From: JASGDB01 sp049841315 | Lineage (GTDB): Bacteria > Bacteroidota > Bacteroidia > Flavobacteriales > Weeksellaceae | Assembly: GCA_049841315.1 (NCBI GenBank) | Contig: JASGDB010000026.1 | Location: 1-41,840, forward strand | Direction: 5' to 3' | Length of the DNA stretch: 41,840 nucleotides | Part shown: one piece after another, positions 7,237 to 16,287 of the stretch | Position numbering within the stretch: position 1 is the stretch's first letter | How the letters are laid out: each line of letters begins with the position of its first letter | The notes under the pieces: generated by a model | What the model saw: only the letters and a program-made list of their open reading frames with translations | What the model was told of the DNA's origin: nothing | Database searches by the model: none | Program-made: the position numbers and the translations under genes

Positions 7237-8559
7237 ATGAATCCGGTTGACGAAATGGTTTTTAATCCCGCCGATATTGCCGAAACGCTGAGCGAAATGC
7301 GTTCAGACGAGCGTTTGCTGGCATTTCTGAAAGTTCCGAAAGAGTACAAATCCGATGTTTTCTCTCATCTCGACCCCGATTTTCAGGAAGAAACTATCCG
7401 AAGCATCGGAAACGAAGAAGTGGCAGAAATCCTGAACGGAATGACGCCGGACGACAGAACCGCACTTTTCGAGGACTTTCCGGACGAACTCATTAAATAT
7501 TCCATCAATCTCCTGAATCCGCAGGAACGCAGGATTGCCCTGAAACTTTTGGGCTACAATGCAGATTCCATTGCCCGTTTGATGACACCGTATTACATTC
7601 AAATCCGAAAAGAATGGACGGTAAAACGCTGTCTCCAGCAAATCAAAAAAGTGGGAAAAAAGGTAGAAACCATGAACCACCTTTACGTTGTTGATGAGCG
7701 GAACAGGCTGATAGACGATATTGCCATCGGCACATTGCTTCTTGCCGATGAAGATACTTTGGTTGCCGATTTTTCCGACAATCATTTTGTGGCGATTACC
7801 ACCACGACTTCAAAGGAAGACGCCGTTTCTTACTTTGAAAAATACGACCGTACCGCATTGCCGATTATTACGGAATCGGGTGTTTTGGTAGGAATCGTAA
7901 CCATTGACGACATTCTCGACCAGATTGAACAGCAGAACACGGAAGATATTCAGAAATTCGGGGGTGTGGACGCGCTCGACGACCCGTATATCCAGACGCA
8001 CTGGTTTGAAATGATTAAAAAACGCGGATTGTGGCTGATTGTACTGTTTTTTCTCCAACTGATTACGGCTTCCGTCATGGGATTTTACGAAAATGAAATC
8101 GAAAAAGCGGTGGTTCTCGCCCTTTTTATTCCGCTGATTATTTCCAGCGGCGGAAATTCCGGTTCTCAGGCGGCAACGCTGATTATCCGTGCAATGGCAC
8201 TTCAAGAAATCACATTAAAAGATTGGTGGACGGTAATGAAAAAAGAGCTGGTAACAGGTTTGGTTCTCGGAACTTTTTTAGGAATTATCGGTTTTCTGAG
8301 AATTATGGTCTGGCAGAAATTAGGCTGGTTCGATTACGGCGAATATTGGTTTTTTGTGGGCATCAGTGCAGGGATTTCTCTGGCGATGATTGTGCTTTGG
8401 GGAACACTTTCGGGTTCTATGGTTCCGTTTATCCTGAAAAAATTCAATCTCGACCCTGCGACTTCATCGGCTCCGTTTGTGGCGACACTCGTTGATGTTA
8501 CGGGACTTATCATTTATTTTACCATTGCGGCGATGTTTTTAACCGGAAAAATTTTGTAA
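7237..8559 (+). CDS. mgtE: Magnesium transporter MgtE
   Basis: The 440-residue inner-membrane Mg2+ channel/transporter shows the full MgtE architecture. An N-terminal superhelical domain begins at NPADIAETLSEM. Two CBS domains follow (around HLYVVDERNRLIDDIAIG and ALPIITESGVLVGIVTIDDIL), then five C-terminal membrane helices with the conserved FIPLIISSGGNSGSQAATL pore region and DPATSSAPFVATLVDVTG. The frame is open upstream to an ATG at 7141, but ATG 7237 is preferred because a TATTTTTG -7 box lies at 7207-7214 and the N-terminal domain begins right after it. The intergenic region is shared with the divergent GLPGLI cluster. Confidence 0.93.
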   Translation: MNPVDEMVFNPADIAETLSEMRSDERLLAFLKVPKEYKSDVFSHLDPDFQEETIRSIGNEEVAEILNGMTPDDRTALFEDFPDELIKYSINLLNPQERRIALKLLGYNADSIARLMTPYYIQIRKEWTVKRCLQQIKKVGKKVETMNHLYVVDERNRLIDDIAIGTLLLADEDTLVADFSDNHFVAITTTTSKEDAVSYFEKYDRTALPIITESGVLVGIVTIDDILDQIEQQNTEDIQKFGGVDALDDPYIQTHWFEMIKKRGLWLIVLFFLQLITASVMGFYENEIEKAVVLALFIPLIISSGGNSGSQAATLIIRAMALQEITLKDWWTVMKKELVTGLVLGTFLGIIGFLRIMVWQKLGWFDYGEYWFFVGISAGISLAMIVLWGTLSGSMVPFILKKFNLDPATSSAPFVATLVDVTGLIIYFTIAAMFLTGKIL

Positions 8560-8591
8560 TTTTAGATTTTAAAATATTTTACAAAATTTAG

Positions 8592-8629
8592 AAACCTTGT
8601 CAAGGTTCTGACCCTTGACACACAAGGTT
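8592..8629. repeat. Dyad repeat of AACCTTGTCAAGG type
   Basis: AACCTTGT (8593-8600) pairs with ACAAGGTT (8622-8629) and inner GTCAAGG pairs with CCTTGAC, giving a cruciform-capable element between mgtE and the next gene. Similar AACCTTG/CAAGGTT dyads are common dispersed repeats in flavobacteria. It may also end mgtE transcription, though there is no clear T-tract. Confidence 0.5.
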
Positions 8630-8646
8630 GAAGGTTGATATAAAAA

Positions 8647-9381
8647 ATGAAAGTTGTTTCTTTAGTTCCATCAATTACGGAAACTTTGTTTGATTTAGGA
8701 CTGACTTCCGATGAAATTATCGGTAGAACGAAATTCTGCATTCACCCGAAAAACGAAGTGAAAAATGTGGAAATTATCGGCGGAACGAAAAACCTGAATA
8801 TCGAAAAAATAAAATCCCTGAAACCCGACCTCATCATCGCCAACAAAGAGGAAAACGTGAAAGAACAGGTGGAAGAATTAATGCAGGATTTCAAAGTTTT
8901 GGTAACGAATGTGGAAACGCTGGAAGACAATTATTATCTGCTGAAACAGCTCGGAACGATTTTCGGGAAAGAGGAAAAAGCCCAGCTTTTCAATCAGAAA
9001 ATCTATGAAATTTTTCATTTTATTAAAACTAAAAAACCTTTGAAAATCGCTTATCTTATTTGGAAAAATCCTTATATGACGGTCGGCGGAGATACTTTTA
9101 TTTCAAAAATTTTAGAAGAATTAGGTTTTGAAAATATGTTCAAAAACAGGAAACGTTATCCCGAAGTTCAGCCGGAAGATTTGGAAGGAGCGGATTGGAT
9201 TTTCCTTTCGTCCGAACCGTTTCCTTTCAAAGAAAAACATATCGAAGAACTCCGAACCGTCTGCAAAAAACCGAAAATCACGATTGTGGATGGCGAAGCA
9301 TTTTCGTGGTACGGAACGCATCTGGCAAAATGCGGGAAATATTATGAGGAATTTTTGAGAGAAATTATTTTACGAAATTAG
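8647..9381 (+). CDS. Cobalamin-binding-like helical backbone metal receptor, no signal peptide
   Basis: The 244-residue protein resembles BtuF/FepB-type class III periplasmic binding proteins: KVVSLVPSITETLFDLGL at the start, GRTKFCIHP, LKPDLIIANKEEN, YMTVGGDTFISKILEELG, GADWIFLSSEPFPF and a closing VDGEAFSWYGTHL. BtuF-like proteins bind cobalamin or iron chelates between two lobes joined by a helix. It begins directly with the mature-domain sequence and has no signal peptide or lipobox, so it is predicted to be cytoplasmic, and no ABC permease or ATPase is adjacent. Salvage or storage of a corrinoid or metal chelate is inference. The start codon is the only ATG before the conserved domain. 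Confidence 0.8.
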   Translation: MKVVSLVPSITETLFDLGLTSDEIIGRTKFCIHPKNEVKNVEIIGGTKNLNIEKIKSLKPDLIIANKEENVKEQVEELMQDFKVLVTNVETLEDNYYLLKQLGTIFGKEEKAQLFNQKIYEIFHFIKTKKPLKIAYLIWKNPYMTVGGDTFISKILEELGFENMFKNRKRYPEVQPEDLEGADWIFLSSEPFPFKEKHIEELRTVCKKPKITIVDGEAFSWYGTHLAKCGKYYEEFLREIILRN

Positions 9382-9404
9382 AAATTTTGCCGAAGATATT
9401 ACGC

Positions 9405-9435
9405 TTTGACAACGTTTTTTTTAAGCCTATCTTTG
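9405..9435 (+). promoter_or_regulatory. Consensus promoter of the GT-C gene
   Basis: TTTG (9405-9408), 19-nt spacer, TATCTTTG (9428-9435): a perfect Bacteroidota promoter. A start near 9442 supports the TTG initiation codon at 9459. Confidence 0.75.
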
Positions 9436-9458
9436 CCGTAACTTTTAAAACCTGAATT

Positions 9459-11000
9459 TTGAATCCAGACAACAGCCGTTTCAGAAATTTACCATTGTTT
9501 GCCGTTATTTTTACGGTGCTGCTTAAACTTCCGTTTTTGCTTACGCATCACATTCAGGAGGATGCTTTCATTACATGGCGTGTGGCTCAGAATCTTTTGG
9601 ATTATGGGGTTATCGGTTTTAACGGTGATACCAAAATTTCAGCTTCCACAACGCATTTGTACGTATTTGTTTCATGGCTGTTCAATGTGATTTTCGGAAA
9701 GGAATATTTCATCTATCCGATACTGATTTTCAATTCCATTCTCTTTACCATAGGAAGTTTTTTCCTGTCGAAAATGGTGCTGAGAAACTTTGTTCTGCAG
9801 GCGTTTTTTATCGTTTTGTTCGGGATTTTACCGCCGTCCGTGAAGATTTCCATTCTCGGAATGGAATACGGAATTTTGTTCTGCCTGGAAATGTCGCTAT
9901 TGTATTTCGGATTTTACAAAGGAAAAAAATGGACGCAGATTGTCTTTCCGATTCTTATTCTTTTTACGAGAATCGATACTGTGATATTTCTCGGAATTGT
10001 CTTTCTGGTCGATGTTTTCTGGAATAAAAAACTCAAATGGTCATACATTTTAGGCGGAATTTTGGGTGTTCTCGCTGTCCTTAGTTTCAACTGGTTTTAT
10101 TTCCATGAAATCGTCAACAATACCATTACGGCAAAACAGATGACATACGATAAAGAGTTTACGCCGCGCCTCAACTGGATTTATTTTACAAAAAATTACG
10201 GAAATTTTTGGGGAATGCTCAAACTTCCGGGAGGTTTCAATCCGTTTACTGTTCTTGTTCTGGTTTTTGAGTTGGTTTGTTTCATTTATTTAATCAGGCA
10301 GAAGAAAGCACGTAATTTTTTCCTTTGGGTGATTTTCCTTTTCGGGTGGGCGAAGCAGTTGGTTTTCATTTCTCAGAAAAGTTATTTCGACTGGTATTAC
10401 TGGGTTCCGCAGATTCTGCTTTTTGTTCCGGTTCTGGTTTTCGTTTTGGAGCAGAAAAGGAGAAAATGGCTTTGGATTTTGCTGTTTGTTCTGTTTTATA
10501 TTTTGCCGATGCTGGCTTTTCAGACCGTTCATTCCATTGCAACAGGAAACGGTGAGTGGAATTACCGCAGAAAAATCGGTTTATTCCTTAATCAGTATGA
10601 AAAAGATAAAAACCAATGGATTCTTCTCGAGCCTGCCGGTTTTGTGCCGTATTTTTCCCAACTGAAAACCATTGATGAAGTCGGACTGGTAGACAAGGAA
10701 ATTCAGGAGGAAATTAAAAAGGATAAGCCAAATTATTGGTTGAACACCGTGAAAAACAGAAAACCGAAATATCTTCTTTCATACAACGATTTATACAAAG
10801 GAAAAGACGGTGAATATTACAAAACCCATTATAAAGTGGTAAAAGAATTCCGAATCGAAAACAGCCTGAACAGCGACAATAAGATTCTGGAAAAAATCTA
10901 CCGAATGAAGCCTTCGGGAACGGATTATAATCTTTATGAAAGGGTTGATGCAAGTGCCAGAGTTAGGAGACGGGGAGACTTTGAGAAAATGAGGCTTTGA
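9459..11000 (+). CDS. GT-C-type membrane glycosyltransferase, putative
   Basis: The 513-residue protein has about ten hydrophobic segments in its first 360 residues and a soluble C-terminal tail. The first extracytoplasmic loop has HHIQEDAFITWRVAQNLLDYG, the acidic motif and start of the family typical of GT-C enzymes that use polyprenyl-linked sugars. Donor and acceptor cannot be inferred. The TTG start at 9459 is supported by a perfect promoter 23 nt upstream; no ATG precedes the first membrane helix. The last dozen codons (SARVRRRGDFEKMRL) run into a low-complexity GGAGAC/GGAAAG-type stretch leading into a dispersed repeat, so the native C-terminus may be shorter. Confidence 0.8.
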   Translation: MNPDNSRFRNLPLFAVIFTVLLKLPFLLTHHIQEDAFITWRVAQNLLDYGVIGFNGDTKISASTTHLYVFVSWLFNVIFGKEYFIYPILIFNSILFTIGSFFLSKMVLRNFVLQAFFIVLFGILPPSVKISILGMEYGILFCLEMSLLYFGFYKGKKWTQIVFPILILFTRIDTVIFLGIVFLVDVFWNKKLKWSYILGGILGVLAVLSFNWFYFHEIVNNTITAKQMTYDKEFTPRLNWIYFTKNYGNFWGMLKLPGGFNPFTVLVLVFELVCFIYLIRQKKARNFFLWVIFLFGWAKQLVFISQKSYFDWYYWVPQILLFVPVLVFVLEQKRRKWLWILLFVLFYILPMLAFQTVHSIATGNGEWNYRRKIGLFLNQYEKDKNQWILLEPAGFVPYFSQLKTIDEVGLVDKEIQEEIKKDKPNYWLNTVKNRKPKYLLSYNDLYKGKDGEYYKTHYKVVKEFRIENSLNSDNKILEKIYRMKPSGTDYNLYERVDASARVRRRGDFEKMRL

Positions 11001-11028
11001 GAAGTAAGGCGGAAAGATGCCGGAAATA

Positions 11029-11087
11029 TTCCCCTCCTTTGGAGGGGTGGCAAAATTTTCAGAAAGAAAATTTTGACGGGGTGGTTT
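11029..11087. repeat. Dispersed repeat CCCCTCC-TTT-GGAGGGG
   Basis: Contains CCCCTCC (11031-11037) and GGAGGGG (11041-11047), then GGTGGCAAAATTTTC, AGAAAGAAAATTTTG and ACGGGGTGGTTT. The same parts occur in reverse orientation at 27305-27420, so it is a dispersed element and not a unique terminator, though the first hairpin could terminate transcription. Confidence 0.7.
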
Positions 11088-11133
11088 ACCTCGTAATCCA
11101 TATCCCATATCTCGAAACATTAAACCTAAAAAA

Positions 11134-11661
11134 ATGAATTACTGCGCTTTCCTTAGAGGAGTAAACGTGAAAGGAACTTCGATGAAAATGGCGGATGTAT
11201 GCGCTGTTTTTGAGAAATTGGGAATGGAAAAAGTGAGTTCGGTTCTGGCTTCGGGAAATATTTTGTTTCAGTCGGATAAACCGGCGGAAGAACTGAAAAA
11301 AATGCTCGAATCTGCGATGTCGGAAAGGTTTGGTTATGAAGCCTATCTTTTCATCCGAAATGAAGAAGAAATTCGCAATATGCTGGAAAAATCACCGTTT
11401 GAGAAGAAAGAAAATTTTCATCTTTACGTTTTTGTGGCCAATCCTGAAACGGAGAATATTCTTAGGGAAGAATTTGAAAAAGTTTCAAAACAGGAAGGAG
11501 AAAAGGCAGAGATTTCCGGAGGTATTTTTTATTGGCAGGTTCAGAAAGGGAATACTCTGGATTCTGAATTCGGAAAAATTCTGGGCAGAAAAAGCCTGAA
11601 AGCTCACTTCACTTCGAGAAATATCAATACATTTGAAAAAATCATTAATAAATTGAAATAA
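11134..11661 (+). CDS. DUF1697 family protein
   Basis: The 175-residue soluble protein has the family signatures YCAFLRGVNVKGTSMKMADVCAVFEKLG at the start, VLASGNILFQS, and near the end LGRKSLKAHFTSRNINTFEKI. DUF1697 proteins are small cytoplasmic proteins of unknown function. Full length for the family. It lies 10 nt upstream of kdsA and may be co-transcribed, but nothing links the functions. Confidence 0.9.
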   Translation: MNYCAFLRGVNVKGTSMKMADVCAVFEKLGMEKVSSVLASGNILFQSDKPAEELKKMLESAMSERFGYEAYLFIRNEEEIRNMLEKSPFEKKENFHLYVFVANPETENILREEFEKVSKQEGEKAEISGGIFYWQVQKGNTLDSEFGKILGRKSLKAHFTSRNINTFEKIINKLK

Positions 11662-11670
11662 CCGTTAAAA

Positions 11671-12480
11671 ATGATACAGCATTTAGAAAAAATCCACCAC
11701 AAAAATTCCGATAATTTCTTCCTGATTGCAGGGCCTTGCGCCATTGAAAGCGAGGAAATGGCAATGGAAATCGCGGACCATATCGTAAAACTGTCCGATA
11801 AATACAGTATTCCTTATATTTTCAAAGGAAGTTTTAAAAAAGCCAATCGCTCGAGAGTGGATTCTTTCACCGGAATCGGCGATGTGCAGGCTCTTGAAAT
11901 CCTGAAAAAAGTAGGAGAGAAGTACAACATTCCGACGACAACCGACATTCACGAAAATGAGCATGCGGCTCTCGCAGCGCAGTATGTGGACGTGCTTCAG
12001 ATTCCTGCCTTTCTGGTGAGACAGACCGATTTATTGGTCGCAGCCGCAAAAACAGGAAAAGCCATAACTTTGAAAAAAGGACAGTTCCTTTCCCCCGAAT
12101 CCATGAAATTTGCCGTTCAGAAGGTGAAAGACTCCGGAAATGACAAAGTGGCGATTATCGAGCGCGGCAATTCATTCGGATATACGGATTTGGTTGTGGA
12201 TTTCAGAGGAATTCCGACGATGAGAAATTACGCTCCCGTGATTATGGATGTTACGCACTCGCTTCAGCAGCCGAATCAGGATTCGGGAGTAACAGGCGGT
12301 AGACCTGAACTCATTGAAACCATTGCGAAAGCCGCAATAGCAGTAGGAGCAGACGGAATTTTCATCGAAACACACCCGAATCCTTCCGTGGCGAAATCCG
12401 ACGGAGCCAATATGCTGAAACTCGATTTACTCGACGATTTGCTCGCCAAACTCACGAAAGTAAGAAAAGCCGTGTTGTAA
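11671..12480 (+). CDS. kdsA: 3-deoxy-8-phosphooctulonate synthase
   Basis: The 269-residue cytoplasmic enzyme condenses phosphoenolpyruvate with arabinose 5-phosphate to Kdo 8-phosphate for lipopolysaccharide. Signatures are FFLIAGPCAIESEE, FKGSFKKANRSR, TTDIHE, PAFLVRQTDLL, KKGQFLSPESM, ERGNSFGY and the C-terminal IFIETHPNP with DGANMLKLD. The cysteine in GPCAIES is the residue that marks the metal-dependent KdsA class (metal-independent enzymes have Asn there). Full length. It is followed after 39 nt by a TonB-dependent receptor. Confidence 0.96.
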   Translation: MIQHLEKIHHKNSDNFFLIAGPCAIESEEMAMEIADHIVKLSDKYSIPYIFKGSFKKANRSRVDSFTGIGDVQALEILKKVGEKYNIPTTTDIHENEHAALAAQYVDVLQIPAFLVRQTDLLVAAAKTGKAITLKKGQFLSPESMKFAVQKVKDSGNDKVAIIERGNSFGYTDLVVDFRGIPTMRNYAPVIMDVTHSLQQPNQDSGVTGGRPELIETIAKAAIAVGADGIFIETHPNPSVAKSDGANMLKLDLLDDLLAKLTKVRKAVL

Positions 12481-12519
12481 AAAATAGTATCTTTATACCT
12501 TAAAATAAAACTTTTTGAA

Positions 12520-14952
12520 TTGAAAAAGACCGCTTTACTCTTGCTGCTGATGCCGTTCTTCGCTTGGGCGCAGATTAATCTCAGGATTCTGGACGAAAAC
12601 GGAACTCCTGTAGCAGATGCCAATGTTACTTACAACAATCAAAATTATACGACATCCGAAAACGGAACCGTGAAAATCCCGATAGCCGATACGGAGCAAA
12701 CGCTTACTGCCGAAAAAGAAAGTTTTAAGGGATTTTCCAAAATCATCAAAACTTCTCCGAAAGTGCAGAATGTGAATGTACTTTTTGTAAAAACCGTTCG
12801 CGAATCGGAAATTCAGGAAGTGGTGTTTCAGAAAAAGGCAAAAGTAAAAGTAACAGACCTTACTTCGGTTGAACTTTCCCCGAAAGAAGCACAGCAGGTA
12901 GCCTCATTGGGCGGAGGAATTGAAACGCTTATCAAAACGCTTCCGTCCGTGAATTCCAATGCGGAGCTTTCTTCGCAATACATGGTTCGAGGTGGAAATT
13001 ATGACGAAAACCTCATTTATATCAATGATATTGAGCTTTATCGTCCGTTCCTGATAAGAAACTCTTTGCAGGAAGGAATGAGTATCATCAATCCCGATAT
13101 GGTTTCTACGGTGAACTTTTCTGCCGGAGGTTTTGAAGCCAAATACGGAGATAAAATGTCTTCTGCGCTGAATGTCTATTACAGACAGCCTGAAAAATTT
13201 GAACTTTCCGGTGAAGCGAGCCTAATCGGAGGCAGGCTGACAACGGGATTCGCTTCCAAAGACAAAAAGTTTTCCGCGATTATTTCCGGCCGATACAGAA
13301 ATACCAATCTGGTGCTGAATACCCTGAATGAAGATACCGATTTCAACCCTCAGTACATGGATTTGCAGACGTATATCAATTACAAAATCAATCCGAAATG
13401 GAACGTTTCCTTCATCGGTTTTTACAGCAAAAACGATTACGAAATGATTCCGAAGCAGAAAGATGTGGATTTCGGTTCGCTGATGACACCAATCAGGCTG
13501 ACGGTTTTCTATGACGGTAAAGAAGACGACCAATACAAAAACATGATGGGAACGGCTTCCGTCAACTTCAAACCGAATAATAAATGGAATTTCACTCTTG
13601 ATAATTTTGCTTATCAGAACCGTGAAAAGGAATATTATTCTATTGCTTCTGCCTATATTCTTCAGACTTTTGACCCGGTTACAGGCGAGCCGACGACTTC
13701 CTATGATGTGGGCGGACAGATAGACCATGCGAGAAATGACCTTTTGGTGAAAACCTACGGTTCTCAGTTCAAAGCGAGATTTTCCCCCGATGTGAATACG
13801 GATTTTGAAGTAGGTGTAAAACTGGAAAAAGAAGACCTCAGAGATTTAACCAACGAATGGCAGCTTGTCGATTCTTTAGGATACAGCACGCCTCGGGATT
13901 TCGTGCTTCCGGGACAGCTCGATGCTTCCGACCTGCGTTTGAGGTACAGCATTTCCGGAGACAATCACATCAAGCCGACACGTTTTTCCGGATATGCACA
14001 GTTTTCCAAAAAACTCATCTGGGGAACGAATAAAGTATTCCTAAACGCCGGAGTTCGTGCTTCGCACTGGGATTTTAATGATGAAACGATTGTTTCTCCG
14101 AGAGTTCAGTTTGCCATTAAGCCGGATTGGGAGGCGGATATGCTTTTCAAATTGTCCGGAGGTGTGTATTATCAAGCGCCTTTCTATAAGGAAATTAAAG
14201 ATTTGGATGGTAATTTTAATGCAGATATTAAATCCCAGCGTTCTATTCAGTTTATCCTTTCCAATGATTATGAATTTAAAATGGCGGAACGGCCTTTTAA
14301 GCTGACAACAGAAGCCTATTATAAAAAACTGGACAATCTGATTCCGTATTATCTCGATAATGTAAGAATCCGCTATTCCGGGAAAAATAACTCCGAAGGA
14401 TACGCTTATGGTCTTGATACAAGGCTTTTCGGTGAATTTGTTCCGGGTGTGGATTCATGGATTTCCGCAAGCTATGCCCGAGTTTTTGAAAATATTGACG
14501 GAAGAGGGTATATTCCGAGAGCAACCGACCAGCGTTTCCGTTTTTCACTGTTTTATCAGGATTATATGCCGAAATTTCCGAGCATGAGAGTAAATTTGAC
14601 ATTGACGTATGCCAGCGGTCTTCCGACAGGCAGCCCGATTATGATTGACCCTGATACGGGAAATCCTGATATATACAGTGCATATTCTTTTAGAAAAAAT
14701 TTGCCTTCTTATAAAAGAGTAGACATCGGTTTGTCCAAAGTGTTCATCGACCAGAAAGATAACAAAGTAAACGGCGGATTCTGGGGAAATTTCAAGGAGC
14801 TGACTTTGGGTGTTCAGATTTTCAATGCCTTTAATATCAATAATACCATTGCTAATCAATGGATTACGGATGTTTCTACCAGTTATATGTATCCTGTCCC
14901 AATACGGCTAACCGGAAGATTTTTTAATGTAAAATTAGAATTTAAACTGTAA
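12520..14952 (+). CDS. TonB-dependent receptor
   Basis: The 810-residue outer membrane protein starts at TTG 12520, which gives a proper Sec signal (KKTALLLLLMPFFAWAQ); the next ATG would cut into the signal. A carboxypeptidase-like domain at about 20-95 is followed by a plug-like domain at about 110-225 (LIKTLPSVNSNAELSSQYMVRGGNYDENLIYINDIELYRP) and a barrel ending in FNVKLEFKL. A possible -7 box TATCTTTA lies at 12488-12495. Substrate unknown; there is no adjacent SusD-like lipoprotein. It is ended by the terminator at 14961-14990. Confidence 0.92.
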   Translation: MKKTALLLLLMPFFAWAQINLRILDENGTPVADANVTYNNQNYTTSENGTVKIPIADTEQTLTAEKESFKGFSKIIKTSPKVQNVNVLFVKTVRESEIQEVVFQKKAKVKVTDLTSVELSPKEAQQVASLGGGIETLIKTLPSVNSNAELSSQYMVRGGNYDENLIYINDIELYRPFLIRNSLQEGMSIINPDMVSTVNFSAGGFEAKYGDKMSSALNVYYRQPEKFELSGEASLIGGRLTTGFASKDKKFSAIISGRYRNTNLVLNTLNEDTDFNPQYMDLQTYINYKINPKWNVSFIGFYSKNDYEMIPKQKDVDFGSLMTPIRLTVFYDGKEDDQYKNMMGTASVNFKPNNKWNFTLDNFAYQNREKEYYSIASAYILQTFDPVTGEPTTSYDVGGQIDHARNDLLVKTYGSQFKARFSPDVNTDFEVGVKLEKEDLRDLTNEWQLVDSLGYSTPRDFVLPGQLDASDLRLRYSISGDNHIKPTRFSGYAQFSKKLIWGTNKVFLNAGVRASHWDFNDETIVSPRVQFAIKPDWEADMLFKLSGGVYYQAPFYKEIKDLDGNFNADIKSQRSIQFILSNDYEFKMAERPFKLTTEAYYKKLDNLIPYYLDNVRIRYSGKNNSEGYAYGLDTRLFGEFVPGVDSWISASYARVFENIDGRGYIPRATDQRFRFSLFYQDYMPKFPSMRVNLTLTYASGLPTGSPIMIDPDTGNPDIYSAYSFRKNLPSYKRVDIGLSKVFIDQKDNKVNGGFWGNFKELTLGVQIFNAFNINNTIANQWITDVSTSYMYPVPIRLTGRFFNVKLEFKL

Positions 14953-14960
14953 AAACTTCA

Positions 14961-14990
14961 AAACAGAACTGATTTTCAGTTCTGTTTTTT
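14961..14990. terminator. Bidirectional terminator overlapping a DedA stop codon
   Basis: AAACAGAACTG (14961-14971) and CAGTTCTGTTT (14977-14987) form a perfect 11-bp stem followed by T's on both strands. It lies between the convergent TonB receptor and DedA genes. The right half encodes the last codons (KKQN-stop) of the DedA gene. Confidence 0.85.
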
Positions 14991-15635
14991 ATTTCTGAAA
15001 AGAAGTCTTTTAATCAAAGGAATATTGGCAACAAGAACAATTCCCCAAATCATATATTCCAGATTTTCCTTTACCCATGGGATTTTACCGAGATTATATC
15101 CCAGAAATCCGATAACGCCGACCCAAAGAACAGCCCCGATAAAACTGTACAGCAGAAAAGTGGAATAATTCACTTTCGTAGAACCGCACAGAAACGGGAC
15201 AACCGTTCTGATAACCGGAATAAAACGGGCAATGATAATGGAATTTTTTCCGTTTTCATCAAAAAACGTTCTCGCTTTTTCGAGGTGTTCTTTTTTAATG
15301 AAAGTCGATTTTTCACGGTTCATAATGTAATTTCCGAAACGTCTTCCTACGTAATAATTTACATTATCGCCCAAAATCGCCGCCAGAATCAGCAGCGGAA
15401 TAATGAGGTAAATATTCAGAAGTCCGTTCTGAGCAACCAAACCAATCGCAAAAATAAGTGCATCGCCGGGAATAAAAGGCATCAGAAAAGAAGCCACAAT
15501 CAGCCCTGTTTCCGCAAAAATAATCAGAAACAGAAAGATGTACACCCAGTTATTGTACTGTCCGATTAACGAAGTCAGCACTTTATCCGGTTTGGATACA
15601 AATTCAATGATAAATTCCCAGACTGACTGAATCAT
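14976..15635 (-). CDS. DedA family membrane protein (second of pair)
   Basis: The 219-residue polytopic inner-membrane protein of the DedA/VTT superfamily shows FAETGLIVASFLMPFIPGDALIFAIG, the conserved DNVNYYVGRRFG and the signature IIARFIPVIRTVVPFLCGSTKVNY. Family knowledge: some DedA proteins help recycle undecaprenyl phosphate or move lipids, with roles in envelope stress and membrane potential. It overlaps the upstream DedA gene by 4 bp, so the two are probably translated together. The closing codons lie in a terminator hairpin. Confidence 0.92.
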   Translation of the reverse strand: MIQSVWEFIIEFVSKPDKVLTSLIGQYNNWVYIFLFLIIFAETGLIVASFLMPFIPGDALIFAIGLVAQNGLLNIYLIIPLLILAAILGDNVNYYVGRRFGNYIMNREKSTFIKKEHLEKARTFFDENGKNSIIIARFIPVIRTVVPFLCGSTKVNYSTFLLYSFIGAVLWVGVIGFLGYNLGKIPWVKENLEYMIWGIVLVANIPLIKRLLFRNKKQN

Positions 15636-16270
15636 ACTTTTTTCTTTTGAAACATTTTCAGAATGATAGGCATTACGGAAATCACCACAATCGCCATTAC
15701 CACTTTTTCAAAATTAAGTTTCACCCATTCTACATTTCCAAGGAAATATCCGAGCAGCGTAATGGAAGTTACCCAAAGTGCGGCTCCGGTAATGCAATAC
15801 ATAATGTAGGTGCTGTATTTCATTTCTCCCGCACCTGCCACGAAAGGAGCAATGGTACGCACAATCGGAACGAATCTCGCAATAATCACGGTTTTTCCGC
15901 CGTTTTTTTCAAAATATTCTTCTGTCTGGCGGATGTGTTCACGTTTCAGAAAAAGTATTTTCTCTTTGGACTGCACATAATCCCCGAATTTTTTCCCGAT
16001 GAAATAATTGAGATTATCGCCCATCAAAGCAGCCAGCATCAGAAGCGGAATAATGAAGAAAATGTTGATTTCTCCGGTAGTTCCCGCAATAAGTCCGACT
16101 GCGAAAAGCAGTGAATCTCCCGGAAGAAACGGCATTACCACCACTCCGGTTTCTACAAAAATGATAAGAAACAAAAAAAGATAAATAAAAATACCGTAAT
16201 CTCTGATGATTTCTGCAATTACAGTAAGCGGGTCGCCTAAAAAATTGAGGATAAAATGTATTAATTCCAT
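15632..16270 (-). CDS. DedA family membrane protein (first of pair)
   Basis: The 212-residue paralogue of the next gene has FVETGVVVMPFLPGDSLLFAVG, DNLNYFIGKKFG and VIIARFVPIVRTIAPFVAGAGEMKYSTY. Tandem DedA genes overlapping by 4 bp suggest partners or a recent duplication; both keep the acidic and arginine motifs important in the family. A TATATTTG -7 box (16288-16295) precedes the ATG at 16270 by 17 nt, and a 13-bp inverted repeat lies just upstream. Confidence 0.92.
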   Translation of the reverse strand: MELIHFILNFLGDPLTVIAEIIRDYGIFIYLFLFLIIFVETGVVVMPFLPGDSLLFAVGLIAGTTGEINIFFIIPLLMLAALMGDNLNYFIGKKFGDYVQSKEKILFLKREHIRQTEEYFEKNGGKTVIIARFVPIVRTIAPFVAGAGEMKYSTYIMYCITGAALWVTSITLLGYFLGNVEWVKLNFEKVVMAIVVISVMPIILKMFQKKKV

Positions 16271-16287
16271 AAAATAAGGATGAAGTA

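Noticed and set aside
12172..12623. ORFs antisense to kdsA and the receptor start
   Set aside because: Overlap the conserved kdsA sequence; no coding evidence of their own.
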